DNA from: Pyrenochaeta sp. MPI-SDFR-AT-0127
Taxonomy: Eukaryota > Ascomycota > Dothideomycetes > Pleosporales > Cucurbitariaceae
Assembly: GCA_020747015.1 (NCBI GenBank)
Contig: JAGTJM010000089.1
Span: forward strand, 1-64,000
DNA length: 64,000 nucleotides
Reading direction: 5' to 3'
Shown: piece by piece, positions 20,456-31,191 of the stretch
Position numbering within the stretch: position 1 is the stretch's first letter
Layout: each line of letters starts with the position of its first letter
The notes under the pieces: generated by a model
The model's input: the letters and a program-made list of their open reading frames with translations, nothing else
Told to the model about the DNA's origin: nothing
Databases searched by the model: none
Position numbers and translations under genes: made by a program

Positions 20456-23400
20456 TAGAGTAATCTTCTAAGCTAGCCTAAACCTATATCTTATATAATT
20501 ATTAGATCCTCTATTTAAGTCTATATATCTTTAAGGTTTAACACTTTTACTAAGGCCAGTTTCTTATTTACTAGTCCTAATTAATTAAGAAAGTTCTCCT
20601 ATTTATTTAAGGGTAGCGCTTTAGTAAGTCTATCTACTATTATTTATAAGGACTCTACGTATTTAACTTAAATTCGTCTAAGTAATACTTCTTATCGTAG
20701 CTAGTAGTTATAGATATCTATATAGTGAAGTTTAGTTTAAAGTTTTATAATCTCTTCTATAATAAGTTAAATTATCTATATATTATTGTATTAAATCATA
20801 ATAGTTAACTCTAGTAGTAATATCTAGAGCTCTTTAAGAAGTCGCGAGGTAAAGATAGCTTCCTTTACTACTTAGGAGAGCGCAAGCAGTTCTACTTTAG
20901 TTATTAAGGTAGTAACTATATCCTATTTACTTACTCTCTAGGTAATAAGACTACTAAATAGCTTAATTATATAACCTTACAAACTCTTTCTATCAACTAT
21001 ATTATCGGTAAATAATACGTCGCTAGCTACTTTAAGCTTATCGCCTCCTCCTAATTAGAGTGCTTTTAATTTTATTACTATAAGGTAGAGTAGGACTCTA
21101 TTAGTAGCTTCCTAATACTCTATACTAGGGTTAATAAGAAAGCGTATAAGGCGTAATATTACGAAGGTAATATCTAGCTATATTATAATAGTAGTAAATA
21201 GTAAGGAACTAATCTTACGCTAATATTTATTAACTTCTAAAGGTAATACTAATCCCTCACGTAGCTAGAGTTTAACGCTTACTATTAGGGTATTATATTA
21301 GATATCTTTCCTATCTATAAGTCTACTAATTTTATTAGTATAGGCTAACTAGGAGAGTTAAATTAATTATTATTCTTAGTCTCTAATAACTTTAACGCTA
21401 AGAAACTATTATAGGTCTTCTCTACCTATAAAGGTGTATCTTTCTTAAAGAGCCTTAATAGCTTATTAAGCTTCTACCTCCTTCTTCTAGTAATAGGCTA
21501 AGATAAAGTTATTAACGTAAAAGAAGATAATAATACTATCCTTAATTATATAGTAGGCCTTATATAGTACTTATTTAAAGCCTAGTTTAGTAAGAGTTAA
21601 GATAAATTCTTTCTACTATAGGAGCGGTAAGATTTAGAGACCGTAAAGTACCTTTTTAAGCTTAAGGATTATTCTAGGCTTCTAGTATCCTTATAGTATT
21701 CTTATATAGATTTCTCTATCTATAGTTATATACACGAATGCGTTAGTAACGTTATACTATTTAAGTTTAAGGTTAAACTTAGCAGCGATTACTATAAGTA
21801 TTCGAAAAGACCTACTAGCTAAAGTAGCTGCGTAAGTGTCTTATAATATAATATTTCGTTACTAATCGCTATAAATGACTAGTCGTGCTTTATATTTAAT
21901 AAGGTAATAGTATTTATCTAATTTATAGGTATAAACCTATATATAGTCTAATATTTAGTAGCCTTTCTATTTAATAGGAGTGATTAGCACTTTAGCCTAG
22001 GACTTTATTTATTTATAGCTCCTTAGGTATTCTTATTTAGCTTCCTTAAATATTTCGTACAGAGGATAATCTTTAAGCTTTAAGTAAGTTATTAGTAGAG
22101 GGGGTAATTAGTTTTATCGAGGCTTTACCCCCTTTACTAGTATTCTCTTTAGCTATACCTTATTAATAGGCTTACCTTCGTATTCCCCTACGTGCCCTAC
22201 TTAAGTACTAGCTATAAATACTACTACCTATAGTTCTATTTTTAATAAGCCCTATATTATCGTACTATTAGCTTTAAGTTTATTAGTCTACGCTTAGCTA
22301 AGGAGAGCTATAGGTAGCAGAGTGTCTAGCGGCGTTAGGTATAAGTCTATTACTTTTCTACTTTAGTAATCTCTTAACTTTTAACCTTATAGGCTTAAGC
22401 TCTCTCCTATTATTATATTATCTTCGTAGAATAACCTAGTCTTAGGCTATCCCTATCGCGGTAGTATAGGCAGTTTAATTATTTTTACCTACGTTATAAT
22501 CTCCTATAGGGTATTATATATAAGGTTATCTATAAGGTCTTCTATTTTACTACTAAATACTACACTTTCGTTAAAGACTACGTCTCTTATACTAATAACT
22601 TTAGCTAGTAACGGGATCTAAACTTAGTAGATGTTTATAGATTAATAGCTAATAAGATAGCTAATCTAGGCTTTTAGATCCAAGCGTTATAGTCGCGACC
22701 TTCTTTGGTAGGTATCGTCGGTTATTATAAATACCTTGCAGCTATATACTTTAAGATAAGCTTAGTTTAGTTTCTGTAGTCTAGTAACGATACTATTTAT
22801 AGTAGCGACCCTTATAAAGAATACCTTGTATAGGCTTTTCTAGTGGTTAGAGTAGTTTAGCATTCTATTATATAGGTATACTACCACTCTTATAATTTCT
22901 AGCTATAGTTCCTAGAGAAGATTAGTATCTAGCCGTATCGTACGTGCCTTTTCTTTTATCACACCTCCTAAGCGTTCTCCTCCGCTATTCTATAATTAAG
23001 TATTAGGAGTAGAAGGCTTAACCTTTATACCTTTAGACGTACACTATCTCTTAACTTCTAGCTTAACGGTTACTATCTTATTATCCGCCTTAATTACTTT
23101 TACAGAAATATTAAACTGCGTATATAGGAAGTAAGTAAAATTATCTAGTAATCGAATAATAGACTATACTAGTCTATTATTAGTAAAGTAGAAATCCTAG
23201 TTATATACCAAGAATTAGTTAGTAATAAGCATTTAGCTCTTTTCCTTTATATAGCTCCTAACTTCGTAGTCGTAAAAGTCGATCGCGATTCGTTCTCCTA
23301 GTCCTTCTTTACTTAGTTAAGGTTCTCTATAGATCCTACGCTTTAATTTAGCTCTCCTATATACGTCGCACTCGACTATAGTAATACCTTTAATATACAC

Positions 23401-25340
23401 CCCCTTAGATTATTAGACGAGGTGTTTAATCGCTACGGGCCCTAGATACCCTAGGCGCTTATACTATAGTATTATACTAGCTCTTTATAGCGCCCGCTTA
23501 GTTTAAGAGTTAAATTAGGTGTAAAAGGCACTACTATTTACATCTAATTACTTGAGTACCCATTAGTCGTGTGCTTCTATTAGGTATGCGATAATTAAGT
23601 TATCCTATCTCTATAGTATCGTTAGCTCTTATTTATTATCCTACTAGATCCTCTATCTTCTAAGTAGTCTAAATAATACTAGGTTATAGAGGAGGTTAGG
23701 ATACTAAGCTATATTATTAAGCCTTAGAGTATACTTTCTTACCACTCCTTAGGTTTTAACGTATACTATCCTATAGCCTTTAATCTAGACTTATATATTA
23801 CCTGCCTATATATAGTCTCCTATTACCAGCTCACGAAGGTATTTAATTCAATTAATATTATTATAGATATATATAGTTAAGCTAGAGTTAAGGATAAATA
23901 TATTCTTAAGTAGGTATTCTCAACTACTAGCGTTAAACGTTAATACGGCTATAACTACTTTAGTAGTTACTATAACACGACCTTCTAGTTAATCTATTAA
24001 TAGGTCTAGTATTTATAACGTTTTAATGCGCAGCGTAATTAATCGCGATACGGAGGAAAGGCGTAGTTTCTTAGCCTCTAGGCTTAATTCCTGTATCGCC
24101 CTCTATAAGTTATTATTATTATTAATTTTATACTATACTAGTTTAGTAATACTTTAATTTAGCTTAAACTACTTAGGTGCCTTATTAGTATGCACGTAGT
24201 AATAGTCTAATAAGTTATAGCGCTATCTATAAGTAGGATAATTATCTCTAGCTACTACTGTATTCCTAATCGGGAACTGCTTAGATTTAGTTATTTAACT
24301 ATCGCGTTTTCGTTTATACCTAGGTTTCCCCTAGCCGCCCTATAAGGGGGTAGATAGCGCTCTTTCTAATATACTTAGGGTGTCCCTATTTTATGTGCCC
24401 TAAATAGATATACTATTAGAGACGTATAATACTTCTCCCGCAGCGAAAGCGCTCTTCTACGTACCCTTTAATAGGTAGGATAGGCTTATATAGTTATAGA
24501 AGAGTTTTATTATCTTCTTCCTATTAATAGTCATTCTATTATATCTAGGACTAGAGAAGGTAGCTACCTATATTAAGGCCACCTTCGAGATAGCGCCTAG
24601 GAAGTTATTTTTTATATCTTCTATTTATAGTACCTCACTAACCTCTAGGGTTTTAGCTTAGGTTACTACTTAATCATAGTTAGTTAGCTATATTTCCTAA
24701 TTACTTAGGGTTCTTATTAGCCTAAGTGTAGCGTAGTACTTCTCTCGCGCTTTAGTTTATTCTTCCTGTGTATTAATACCTACTATCTCCTAGAGAGAGA
24801 TTATCTATTCCTAGACTAACTTACCCGACTTATAGTAGCTTAGTTATAGATAAGGTGAGATAGTAGCTAGTATATACTCGATTAGCTTCTCATACTTTAT
24901 CCTTTCTTCTTAATATTCCTTATCTAAGAGCTTATATAATTTAAGATATATCTTATAGTTATTGCGGTCCTCTTTATATACTTCCTATCTACTCTAGGAG
25001 AGTTTAGAGATCCTTATTAGAATAGTAGTAGAAGGAATCTCCTCTTATTAGGTTAGTTGCGTATTTCTACGCGTTTAAGAGCTTAACACAGCGCTCCTCG
25101 CTAAAACTATTACTATAGGTTAATAATTAGTAATATTTAGTAATCGTAGAACTATTAGCTTTGGTTTCGGTTCTTTAGTACCTTCTAGGTTAACGAGGAG
25201 CTAGTTCCTTAATAATTCGTACTTCATCTTAAACTAGCGGTACTAGGCCGTCTAGCTATTATAATTAGTTAGGACGACGGTCGCGTCCCTTATGCTTAGG
25301 GTTGCTATTATTTCGGTGTGTAATCGAGGCAGTAAGACTC
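20456..25340 (-). pseudogene. Copia gag-pol, RIP-degraded
   Basis: Domains can still be followed on the minus strand: an integrase C-terminal region near 22,560-22,740 (T-N-I-Y-like block, then I-R-D-V-V-F-N-E-S), the reverse transcriptase active site at about 21,510-21,521, and the RNase H end V-D-R-L-T-K-A-L-P-L-N-K near 20,610-20,650. The catalytic Y-V-D-D reads Y-V-N-N, i.e. both Asp codons changed G-to-A. Numerous TAG/TAA stops. The order integrase before reverse transcriptase identifies Ty1/copia rather than gypsy. Non-functional. Confidence 0.85.
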
Positions 25341-25345
25341 TTAAT

Positions 25346-25550
25346 TATCAGAATTTAATAAATGTTTTAGTTAGAAGTGGATTTTTCTTTATTTTTATTG
25401 CCTATTTTCTCCTTTTATGGAGTGTGTGTGTGCTAAGTGGTTACACCCGAGCTTTGTGCTACAATACAGTATCGCGTACCCTAGCTGCTGTGCTGTAGAT
25501 CTACCAGCATACTCTTTCCGGGCACACACCTTGTATCTGACAATCTGACA
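25346..25550 (-). repeat. Copia 5' LTR (copy C)
   Basis: 205 bp; least mutated of the three, retaining TTTTATGGAG and CACACACC where copies A and B show transitions. It marks the right margin of the AT-rich block. Confidence 0.88.
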
Positions 25551-27420
25551 ATAAGGATCGCGCAGCTACTCTTACTATACTACCTCCTTAATTATATCTA
25601 GTCTACTAGTAAGCGCCTCCTAGTTTTCGTCCTTTATCCTCATTAATTTAAGGTCGGGAATGTATACTAATACTACTACTAGCTTCTTTCCCCTCACGTG
25701 CGCTACTACTACCGTAATATCCACCAAGTCTATATACACCTGTGTCGCCGCTACGTTTCTCGACACCTAGATACACGATTAGACCAGGTTCTAGCCTTAT
25801 CGCCTACCAAACAGCACGAATACCGTCTAGTGCGGATTCGTGCCGTGCAGCACTACCTCTCTATCTATAAGAAAGTATCCAGGCTCCTGGCCTAGGATAA
25901 AATAAAAATTAGCTAGCTCCTAATCGTTATAGAGCGCGTACTGCGACTCCCTGCCTCTCCACATATTCGCTTAGAGGATTTTTAGCTCCCTATTTATAAC
26001 GTTAACGATTGGCAATCCTATCCTTCTCTTTCTCGTACCCTAGGCACTTTTAACTCGACGACTGATACGGGCCTTAGCAGTTCACGCAGCGTAGGTTAAC
26101 TAACTCACACTGCCTATGTCCTTCCTGTGCGCACATATCGCACGTCACTAGTTATCTATAGTCTCTCGCTCTATAGCCAATCCTCCTGCAGTTAAAGTAT
26201 AGCACCGGCGTGCGTCGCTCTTCGAACCGCAAGATCATAAGCCCGCCCCCGCTGAACGTTACGCTGTCTAACCGTAGCAGCTTCTCTGCCTCCTCTTTCG
26301 TTACTACCTTGATCACCACTGGCGCATGCTGTCCGCTGGGTCGAGGCTTTCCGAGCTACCGCATTGTACACACCTCTACTCCATTCTCCGTTCTGAACCT
26401 TTCCATCGCCGACTTACTTACTTACCCGCTCTCTGCGTCTATTGCCAGCGTCACCTTAATGAAGTCCGCCTTAACTAGGTACTACTTAGGGCCCACCAGT
26501 CTTGCTCCGGGGATCTGCGGGTCTAGCTATTCTGCTGTTGTCTGCTGGAATGCTGCCTCCTTATCCTTGTCCACCGAGAACTTAACAACATTCGCATTGT
26601 TGTTCGCTCGCCACACTCGAAAGTCCTTGATTGTTGCCCCAGCGAGCCTCTCGACCCCGTTCATGCCCTGCTGGATGGCTTGTTTGGCAGCTTCCGTGTT
26701 GGCCACTTTCTCTGCTGCGGCTTCTCCCACACGGCTCACATCAATCACCAGCTGCCGCTTGTGTTCCTTGTCTGTCGTTCCACTGCTCGTTGTTCGCGAC
26801 AGCGTCGTCCCAGATCTTGCTGGCTGTCCGCCGGCTGCCACGGACGCCCATGTCTGTGTTGACGGCGGTTCTATCGAAATGGTGTCAAGCTGTGCCCGGA
26901 GCGATCCGATCGTCTCGTGGAGCTCAGAATTCTGCCTCTTGAGGTACTGCTGCTCATCCTTGATAGCCGCGAGATCCGTGCGGATGCTCTCGATGCTGCT
27001 GCTTTGGCTTGCGATGATGCTGTTCTGCTGTGCTATAATCTCTTTGAGGCTTGCGATGAGCTGTGCTACTTCATTCAGCTGGCTGCTTCTTCCTCCACTC
27101 TCCAGTTGGATGGACTCCCGCCCGCTGGGGAAGGGCGGTAGCTCATCGTGTGCTGGTTGCAGCGTGTTCGAAGGTCCTTCGTTCTGTGGCTGTTGCGTTC
27201 CGGTGGCTCCAGCTCTGTTCCGGACCGCTCGCAGGGTTGTTGTCCGGGTCTGCAGGGTCTTCTGGGTCTCCAGCACCCTCGTGCTCGGCTTTCTCGCGCG
27301 TCCTCTGGGCACTACCGGAGGTGGTGTTGATGGGGTGCGGTCAGGGGTTGACGGCGCCATCGGGGCTCCGGCGCTACGTTCGGTAGTCGGCACGGACCGC
27401 CTTGCAGCGGGAACTAGTTA
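25551..27420 (-). mobile_element. Tad-like LINE, 5' part, truncated by the copia insertion
   Basis: Minus-strand non-LTR retrotransposon: an ORF1 gag-like protein (26527-27393 plus a degraded zinc-knuckle tail) followed by the start of an ORF2 endonuclease domain (~25,556-25,900), with blocks resembling V-Y-I-D-L-V-D-I-T and V-L-V-Y-I-P. Everything downstream (reverse transcriptase) is missing where copia LTR C begins. The 5' portion of ORF1 is barely mutated, while the sequence nearer the AT-rich block is increasingly RIP-marked. Confidence 0.75.
26527..27393 (-). CDS. LINE ORF1 (gag-like) N-terminal open frame
   Basis: 288 open codons from an ATG at 27393. A proline/serine-rich N-terminus is followed by a coiled-coil-like region (repeats of Q-L-I-A-S-L, I-I-A-Q-Q-N-S-I-I, I-E-S-I-R-T-D) and the W-A-S-V-A-A motif common in fungal LINE ORF1 proteins. 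Beyond the stop the same frame continues, with RIP-type stops, into CCHC zinc knuckles at about 26,030-26,200 (C-x2-C-x3-G-H style, C-D-M-C-A-Q-E-G-H). In life it would be the RNA-binding protein of the retrotransposon RNP. The full-length protein is interrupted, so this is part of a dead element. The long plus-strand frame opposite is its shadow. Confidence 0.7.
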   Translation of the reverse strand: MPTTERSAGAPMAPSTPDRTPSTPPPVVPRGRARKPSTRVLETQKTLQTRTTTLRAVRNRAGATGTQQPQNEGPSNTLQPAHDELPPFPSGRESIQLESGGRSSQLNEVAQLIASLKEIIAQQNSIIASQSSSIESIRTDLAAIKDEQQYLKRQNSELHETIGSLRAQLDTISIEPPSTQTWASVAAGGQPARSGTTLSRTTSSGTTDKEHKRQLVIDVSRVGEAAAEKVANTEAAKQAIQQGMNGVERLAGATIKDFRVWRANNNANVVKFSVDKDKEAAFQQTTAE

Positions 27421-27898
27421 AGCGAACGCCGGGGATTCGATTAAAAGAATGTCCGAAATAGATATCCTACTCTTTCAACAATCCAAAAGTTTTTTTTCCC
27501 TGCGATGCTGCAACCTTATAGCAGGAGCGGGTCGGTCCTCCTCCTTGCTGGTGTCGCTAAGGTGTTCGCCCGTTTCTCAAGATCCAGACACGTAAAACCA
27601 GTGGCTGCACCTCAGCCTTGCCACTCACATTCTGGGGCTGTGCAACCAGCCGCACCTACACTCTGCGCACAGCATGTCCCCGCACCCTCACCATACCAAG
27701 AACATGGCAAAAGACACCAGATTTAACTCGCAGCACTATCGTAGTGTCCCGCTATCCGATGCCATTTTTCGTACGGTGCAGCGTTCCGCTTTCCTTGCCT
27801 CTTGCTGACCTTGATGCTAGGACAGTTAGCCTCAATAGTCGAGCCAGTTACCGCACTCTCTCTCTCCAAGTAGGCTGCCATACTGAGCCTTCAACGCC

Positions 27899-28678
27899 TT
27901 GTTCCAACCTCATGTGCCGACCACACCTCTATACGAAACGACGCGTCTTTTGCGATGTAGTAACGATGGCGATTCCAGTCTTACCGCCGATGTAGTCAGC
28001 GAGGACAGAATCCCTCCCTATGCGATACTTTCTCATACGTGGGGAGCGGATGCGGAGGAGGTCACCTTCGAAGACTCAGCGACCGGTGATGGCAAGGCGA
28101 AGCCTGGGTACAAGAAGATTCACCTCTGTAGGGAACAGGCACTGCGAGACGGCTTGCAATACTTCTGGATCGACACGTGTTGCGTTAGCAAAGCAAACAA
28201 GGCTGAGCTCTCGCATGCTATCAAAGTCTATGTTTCGCTGGTACCGCAACGCAGCTCGATGCTACGTCTATTTGTCCGATGTCTCTAGTCCTCTCACCAG
28301 AAGTGACGAGCTATTCCATCCACCACTATGGGAATCTAATTTCCGAAAAAGCAGGTGGTTCACCCGCGGGTGGACGCTCCGAGAGCTTCTTGCCCCAAGG
28401 TCGGTTGAGTTCTTCTCCCGAAAACAGAAGAAGCTTGGCCACAAGACATCTCTTACACAACTGATCCACAAAATCACAGGCATCCCGCATTTAGCGCTGC
28501 AAGGAGTCCCTCTGTCTCAGTTCAGCATCAACGAGCGATTCCCTTGGAAAGAACACCGGAGACCAAACACGAAGAAGACGAAGCGTACTCGCTATTAGGC
28601 ATTTTCGATATCTCCCTAGCACCTGTGTATGGCGAAGGGGCAGCGGCATGGGCAGGATACGCCAATGACCCCATTTAG
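27899..28678 (+). pseudogene. HET-domain protein fragment with two frameshifts
   Basis: Heterokaryon-incompatibility (HET) domain. Seen: S-N-D-G-D-S-S-L-T, I-P-P-Y-A-I-L-S-H-T-W-G, the G-Y-K-K-I block, Y-F-W-I-D-T-C-C-V, then M-F-R-W-Y-R-N-A, V-Y-L-S-D-V, S-R-W-F-T-R-G-W-T-L-R-E-L-L-A-P, and finally S-L-L-G-I-F-D-I-S-L-A-P-V-Y-G-E-G. The first part is read in one frame; a one-base shift near 28,229 and another near 28,558 are needed to follow the domain. No ATG opens the N-terminus, and the protein ends at TAG 28678, without the C-terminal half such proteins usually have. In fungi HET domains trigger incompatibility cell death; this copy looks inactive. Confidence 0.85.
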
Positions 28679-30950
28679 CCCGAAGATAATTACCCTAGGG
28701 CCGAAATCTTTATTGGGATATGCAGGGCCTGTGAGGTTTCCAACGCGCAATCGCACAAGGTATAATCACAGCGGCGTTGCCCTCTTTACACTTTTAAAAT
28801 GCCAACCCTAGTTCAAGATCATATGAAGCGTGCTCCTACCATATGGAGCAGCACTGCACGCAACTTCTACAACATCTTCTTCCTGATATGCAGCGCACCA
28901 AGAACGGAATGCTGCATTATTGTGGTCGGTACTCTATTGATGGATGCAGGCTCACATCTTGTAAATCTAAATATCCTTTTTAGATGGGCATGCTAATATC
29001 GCATTGAGTCGGTGCGTAAAGTTAGGCCTCTACGCTAGCCCATGCTTCCGATGACTAGTCACAGTCTTTTTTGCTTTGCGAGTCAGCTATGGTTAGCGCA
29101 AACTGACAAAGACTCTCAGCCGCAGGGCCGTCATGCTAACCATTTCTTTCAATGCCACCGCCGGGCATAGGCGTCTTTCGACATGCCCAGAGCGGTTCTA
29201 TTGGTCTTTTTATTTGCGTTCGCGCAGTTCGATGCGGGGAAACCCGGGGTGCACGGCTTGAAACGTGTCTACTAGGGGCAGTTGCAATTACGGCACAATC
29301 GCAGCGGTACGGGAACTTTAATCTGCTGGGACTACCAGCCATGCCATCGATGCAGTCCCCTTCGTCGAACGTCCTGCAGATTTTCATAGCCTTAGAGCTG
29401 GGCATCACACGGCCCGTGGACTTACTTGCGTCCAGGCTCACGGTTTGAGTTTTGCGCGAGGAAACGACGAAGAGACATCAAATTCTGAAGTAATGCCCAC
29501 CGAATGTTCGATGAACTTATGTTACCAGATACAAGGACATGACCTCAAACTGAACTCGCATGTGAGATCTCCCGTTCTCGTGTAATTAGAGATAGCACGA
29601 TAGAGGCGTTAGGAAAGTGACCTGTGCAGGTGGTCAGCCTGGGCCTAAATTACCAAGAGCCCGTTCCGGCATTTTCCTATAGGACTAATCTCTTACAGCC
29701 ACAAAGTGTGAGGATGGTTGTGAGGCGTCTGCTAATTATGTTCTGCCGACAGCTTTTGGCGGTGCCTTCGCGCTGGGTCCCGCACCCGACAAATTTTAGC
29801 GGATGAGCATTCCAACCCATACACCTGGGTGGCGTTTCCACACTATCTTCTTTCACACGCCTCTGCAACACGAGTATCAAAACCCGCGAACTTTCCCGTG
29901 TGATTTTACAACTAAATGCGGGCCCAAATTCCTCAAACCCAAGCTGTCTGAGCTTTCGCAGGTCCCAAAATGATAGACGTGTTGCAAAAACGCAGGCACT
30001 GGTATACCCATATATTTCAGAGTCTGATCACATATCCTTGAGCTAATGGGGGAGCAGGAGACACACCGATAATGGACATCGCGATGACTCTTGCACTCTC
30101 CTGTTTTCTCCAGGTTTAGGCGAGACAATCGCAGCCCCCAATATGTTATTCGCAAGGGCTGGTACCTTTAAATGCCACCCGGAGTTCCCTGCGCGCCACA
30201 TAACTTTCTCAACCAAATCGGAGTCGTAGCCGTACGCCACTTTAGAGATGAACGCATGTGCGCCAGATGTTGTTCATGCTAACGCCACCCATGCGGATAT
30301 TCACAGCCTTCGATGCTTAAGCAAAGGCATCTTGACTCACAATAAGATTGTAACTCAGAGTGCAAGGGTCTGGGTGCCACAAAAGCTGTCTGCAGATCAA
30401 ACGCCTCACTGACTAGTTTCTTGCTTCGGGCTCCGGGCTTTGGGAGAGTACCCATGCGGGCATGCCGCAACTCTGGGAAACGCCTTTTTGAAGGCTGCTG
30501 CGCACTTCTGCGGGATCCAGTACTAAGCTCACGATGGCATCTATGATTTGTCCTGAGCCCAAACCACCTAAGTCGATAAGATATTGCGAGACGTTTTAGG
30601 CCACAAAGGGCAATTCTCTCTAGGAAGACATTCTGTGAAGTTATCTGGGCTAGACAAAAGACTCTTTCGAGAGAGGCTATCGAGGAGGTGTGTCAACGAG
30701 CCGTCGGCACGGACCTCAACGACATGCGAGTCATGTGCTGTCACAGCTTCCCCTGCCGCCCATCCTCCACAACTTCCAATAAGGTGCTGACAAACTGCGA
30801 TTCCAGGATCCCTGCCAATCCCCTTTTGCACTTGTGGGAAGCCACATCAGCCTACTGTTCTATGTGAGGGAGCTGCACCACCTTCCGTAGAAAGCTCTCG
30901 TATCGCCAATATCTAGAAGATAGCATGAGTTCAGCTTGATACTACTTTCA
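28679..30950. other. Gene-poor stretch, nothing recognised
   Basis: About 2.3 kb of ordinary composition. Only short open frames occur and none shows a family motif. A minus-strand frame at 30568-30831 has a Cys/Gly-rich start, but I cannot assign it. No repeat ends or RNA gene signals were noticed. Confidence 0.4.
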
Positions 30951-30957
30951 AGCTGGG

Positions 30958-30968
30958 TTATATATCGG
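30958..30968 (+). promoter_or_regulatory. TATA box of the rhodopsin-family gene
   Basis: TTATATATCGG lies about 100 bases upstream of the ATG at 31065, in the expected position for a fungal core promoter of the gene whose first exon is 31065-31191. Confidence 0.4.
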
Positions 30969-31191
30969 ATGAAGAGGAACATTTTCCGGTCGCTCCATTG
31001 AACTCACCCCTATATTCACTCCTGCACGCCATTTCGTGCAGAAATGTAGCAGATATCGCCAAATATGGTTAACTACGCCGTATACGCCGTAGTGCCAAAT
31101 AGCATCCTTACTAGCATCGCCCTCTTTGTTTCAATTGCACGCACTTACCATCGAATGCATCCCACTTGGCTTATGAAATGGGATGACTATA

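Larger units (their letters stand above)
20237..25550 (-). mobile_element. Full-length Ty1/copia retrotransposon, RIP-inactivated
   Basis: 5314 bp on the minus strand with 205-206 bp LTRs at 25346-25550 (5') and 20237-20442 (3'). A polypurine tract (AAGGGGGTG on the minus strand, about 20443-20455) directly abuts the 3' LTR, as in copia elements. LTR ends are TGTCAGA and TCTGACA/TCTGATA. No clear 5-bp target duplication is visible (AGTAT left, ATAAG right). It truncates the LINE that resumes at 25551. Confidence 0.88.
11700..25551. repeat. AT-rich, RIP-mutated nested repeat block
   Basis: Composition changes abruptly at ~11.7 kb and returns near 25.6 kb. Over long stretches TpG and CpA are very rare while CpG and TpA remain, and TAG/TAA stops interrupt every frame: the pattern of repeat-induced point mutation. 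Recognisable pieces inside are three LTRs of one family, a copia element, a second-type solo LTR, a RecQ-like helicase relic and a MITE, listed separately. No functional gene is expected. Confidence 0.9.

Noticed and set aside
11062..25551. A Starship giant transposon with a DUF3435 captain
   Set aside because: Only a C2H2-type C-terminal tail is present, without the recombinase core, defined ends or intact cargo; the block is explained by retrotransposons and RIP.
26210..27421. 403-codon open frame on the plus strand
   Set aside because: It lies antisense to the LINE ORF1 and is Ser/Leu/Cys-rich without domains; a shadow of the gag-like reading frame.
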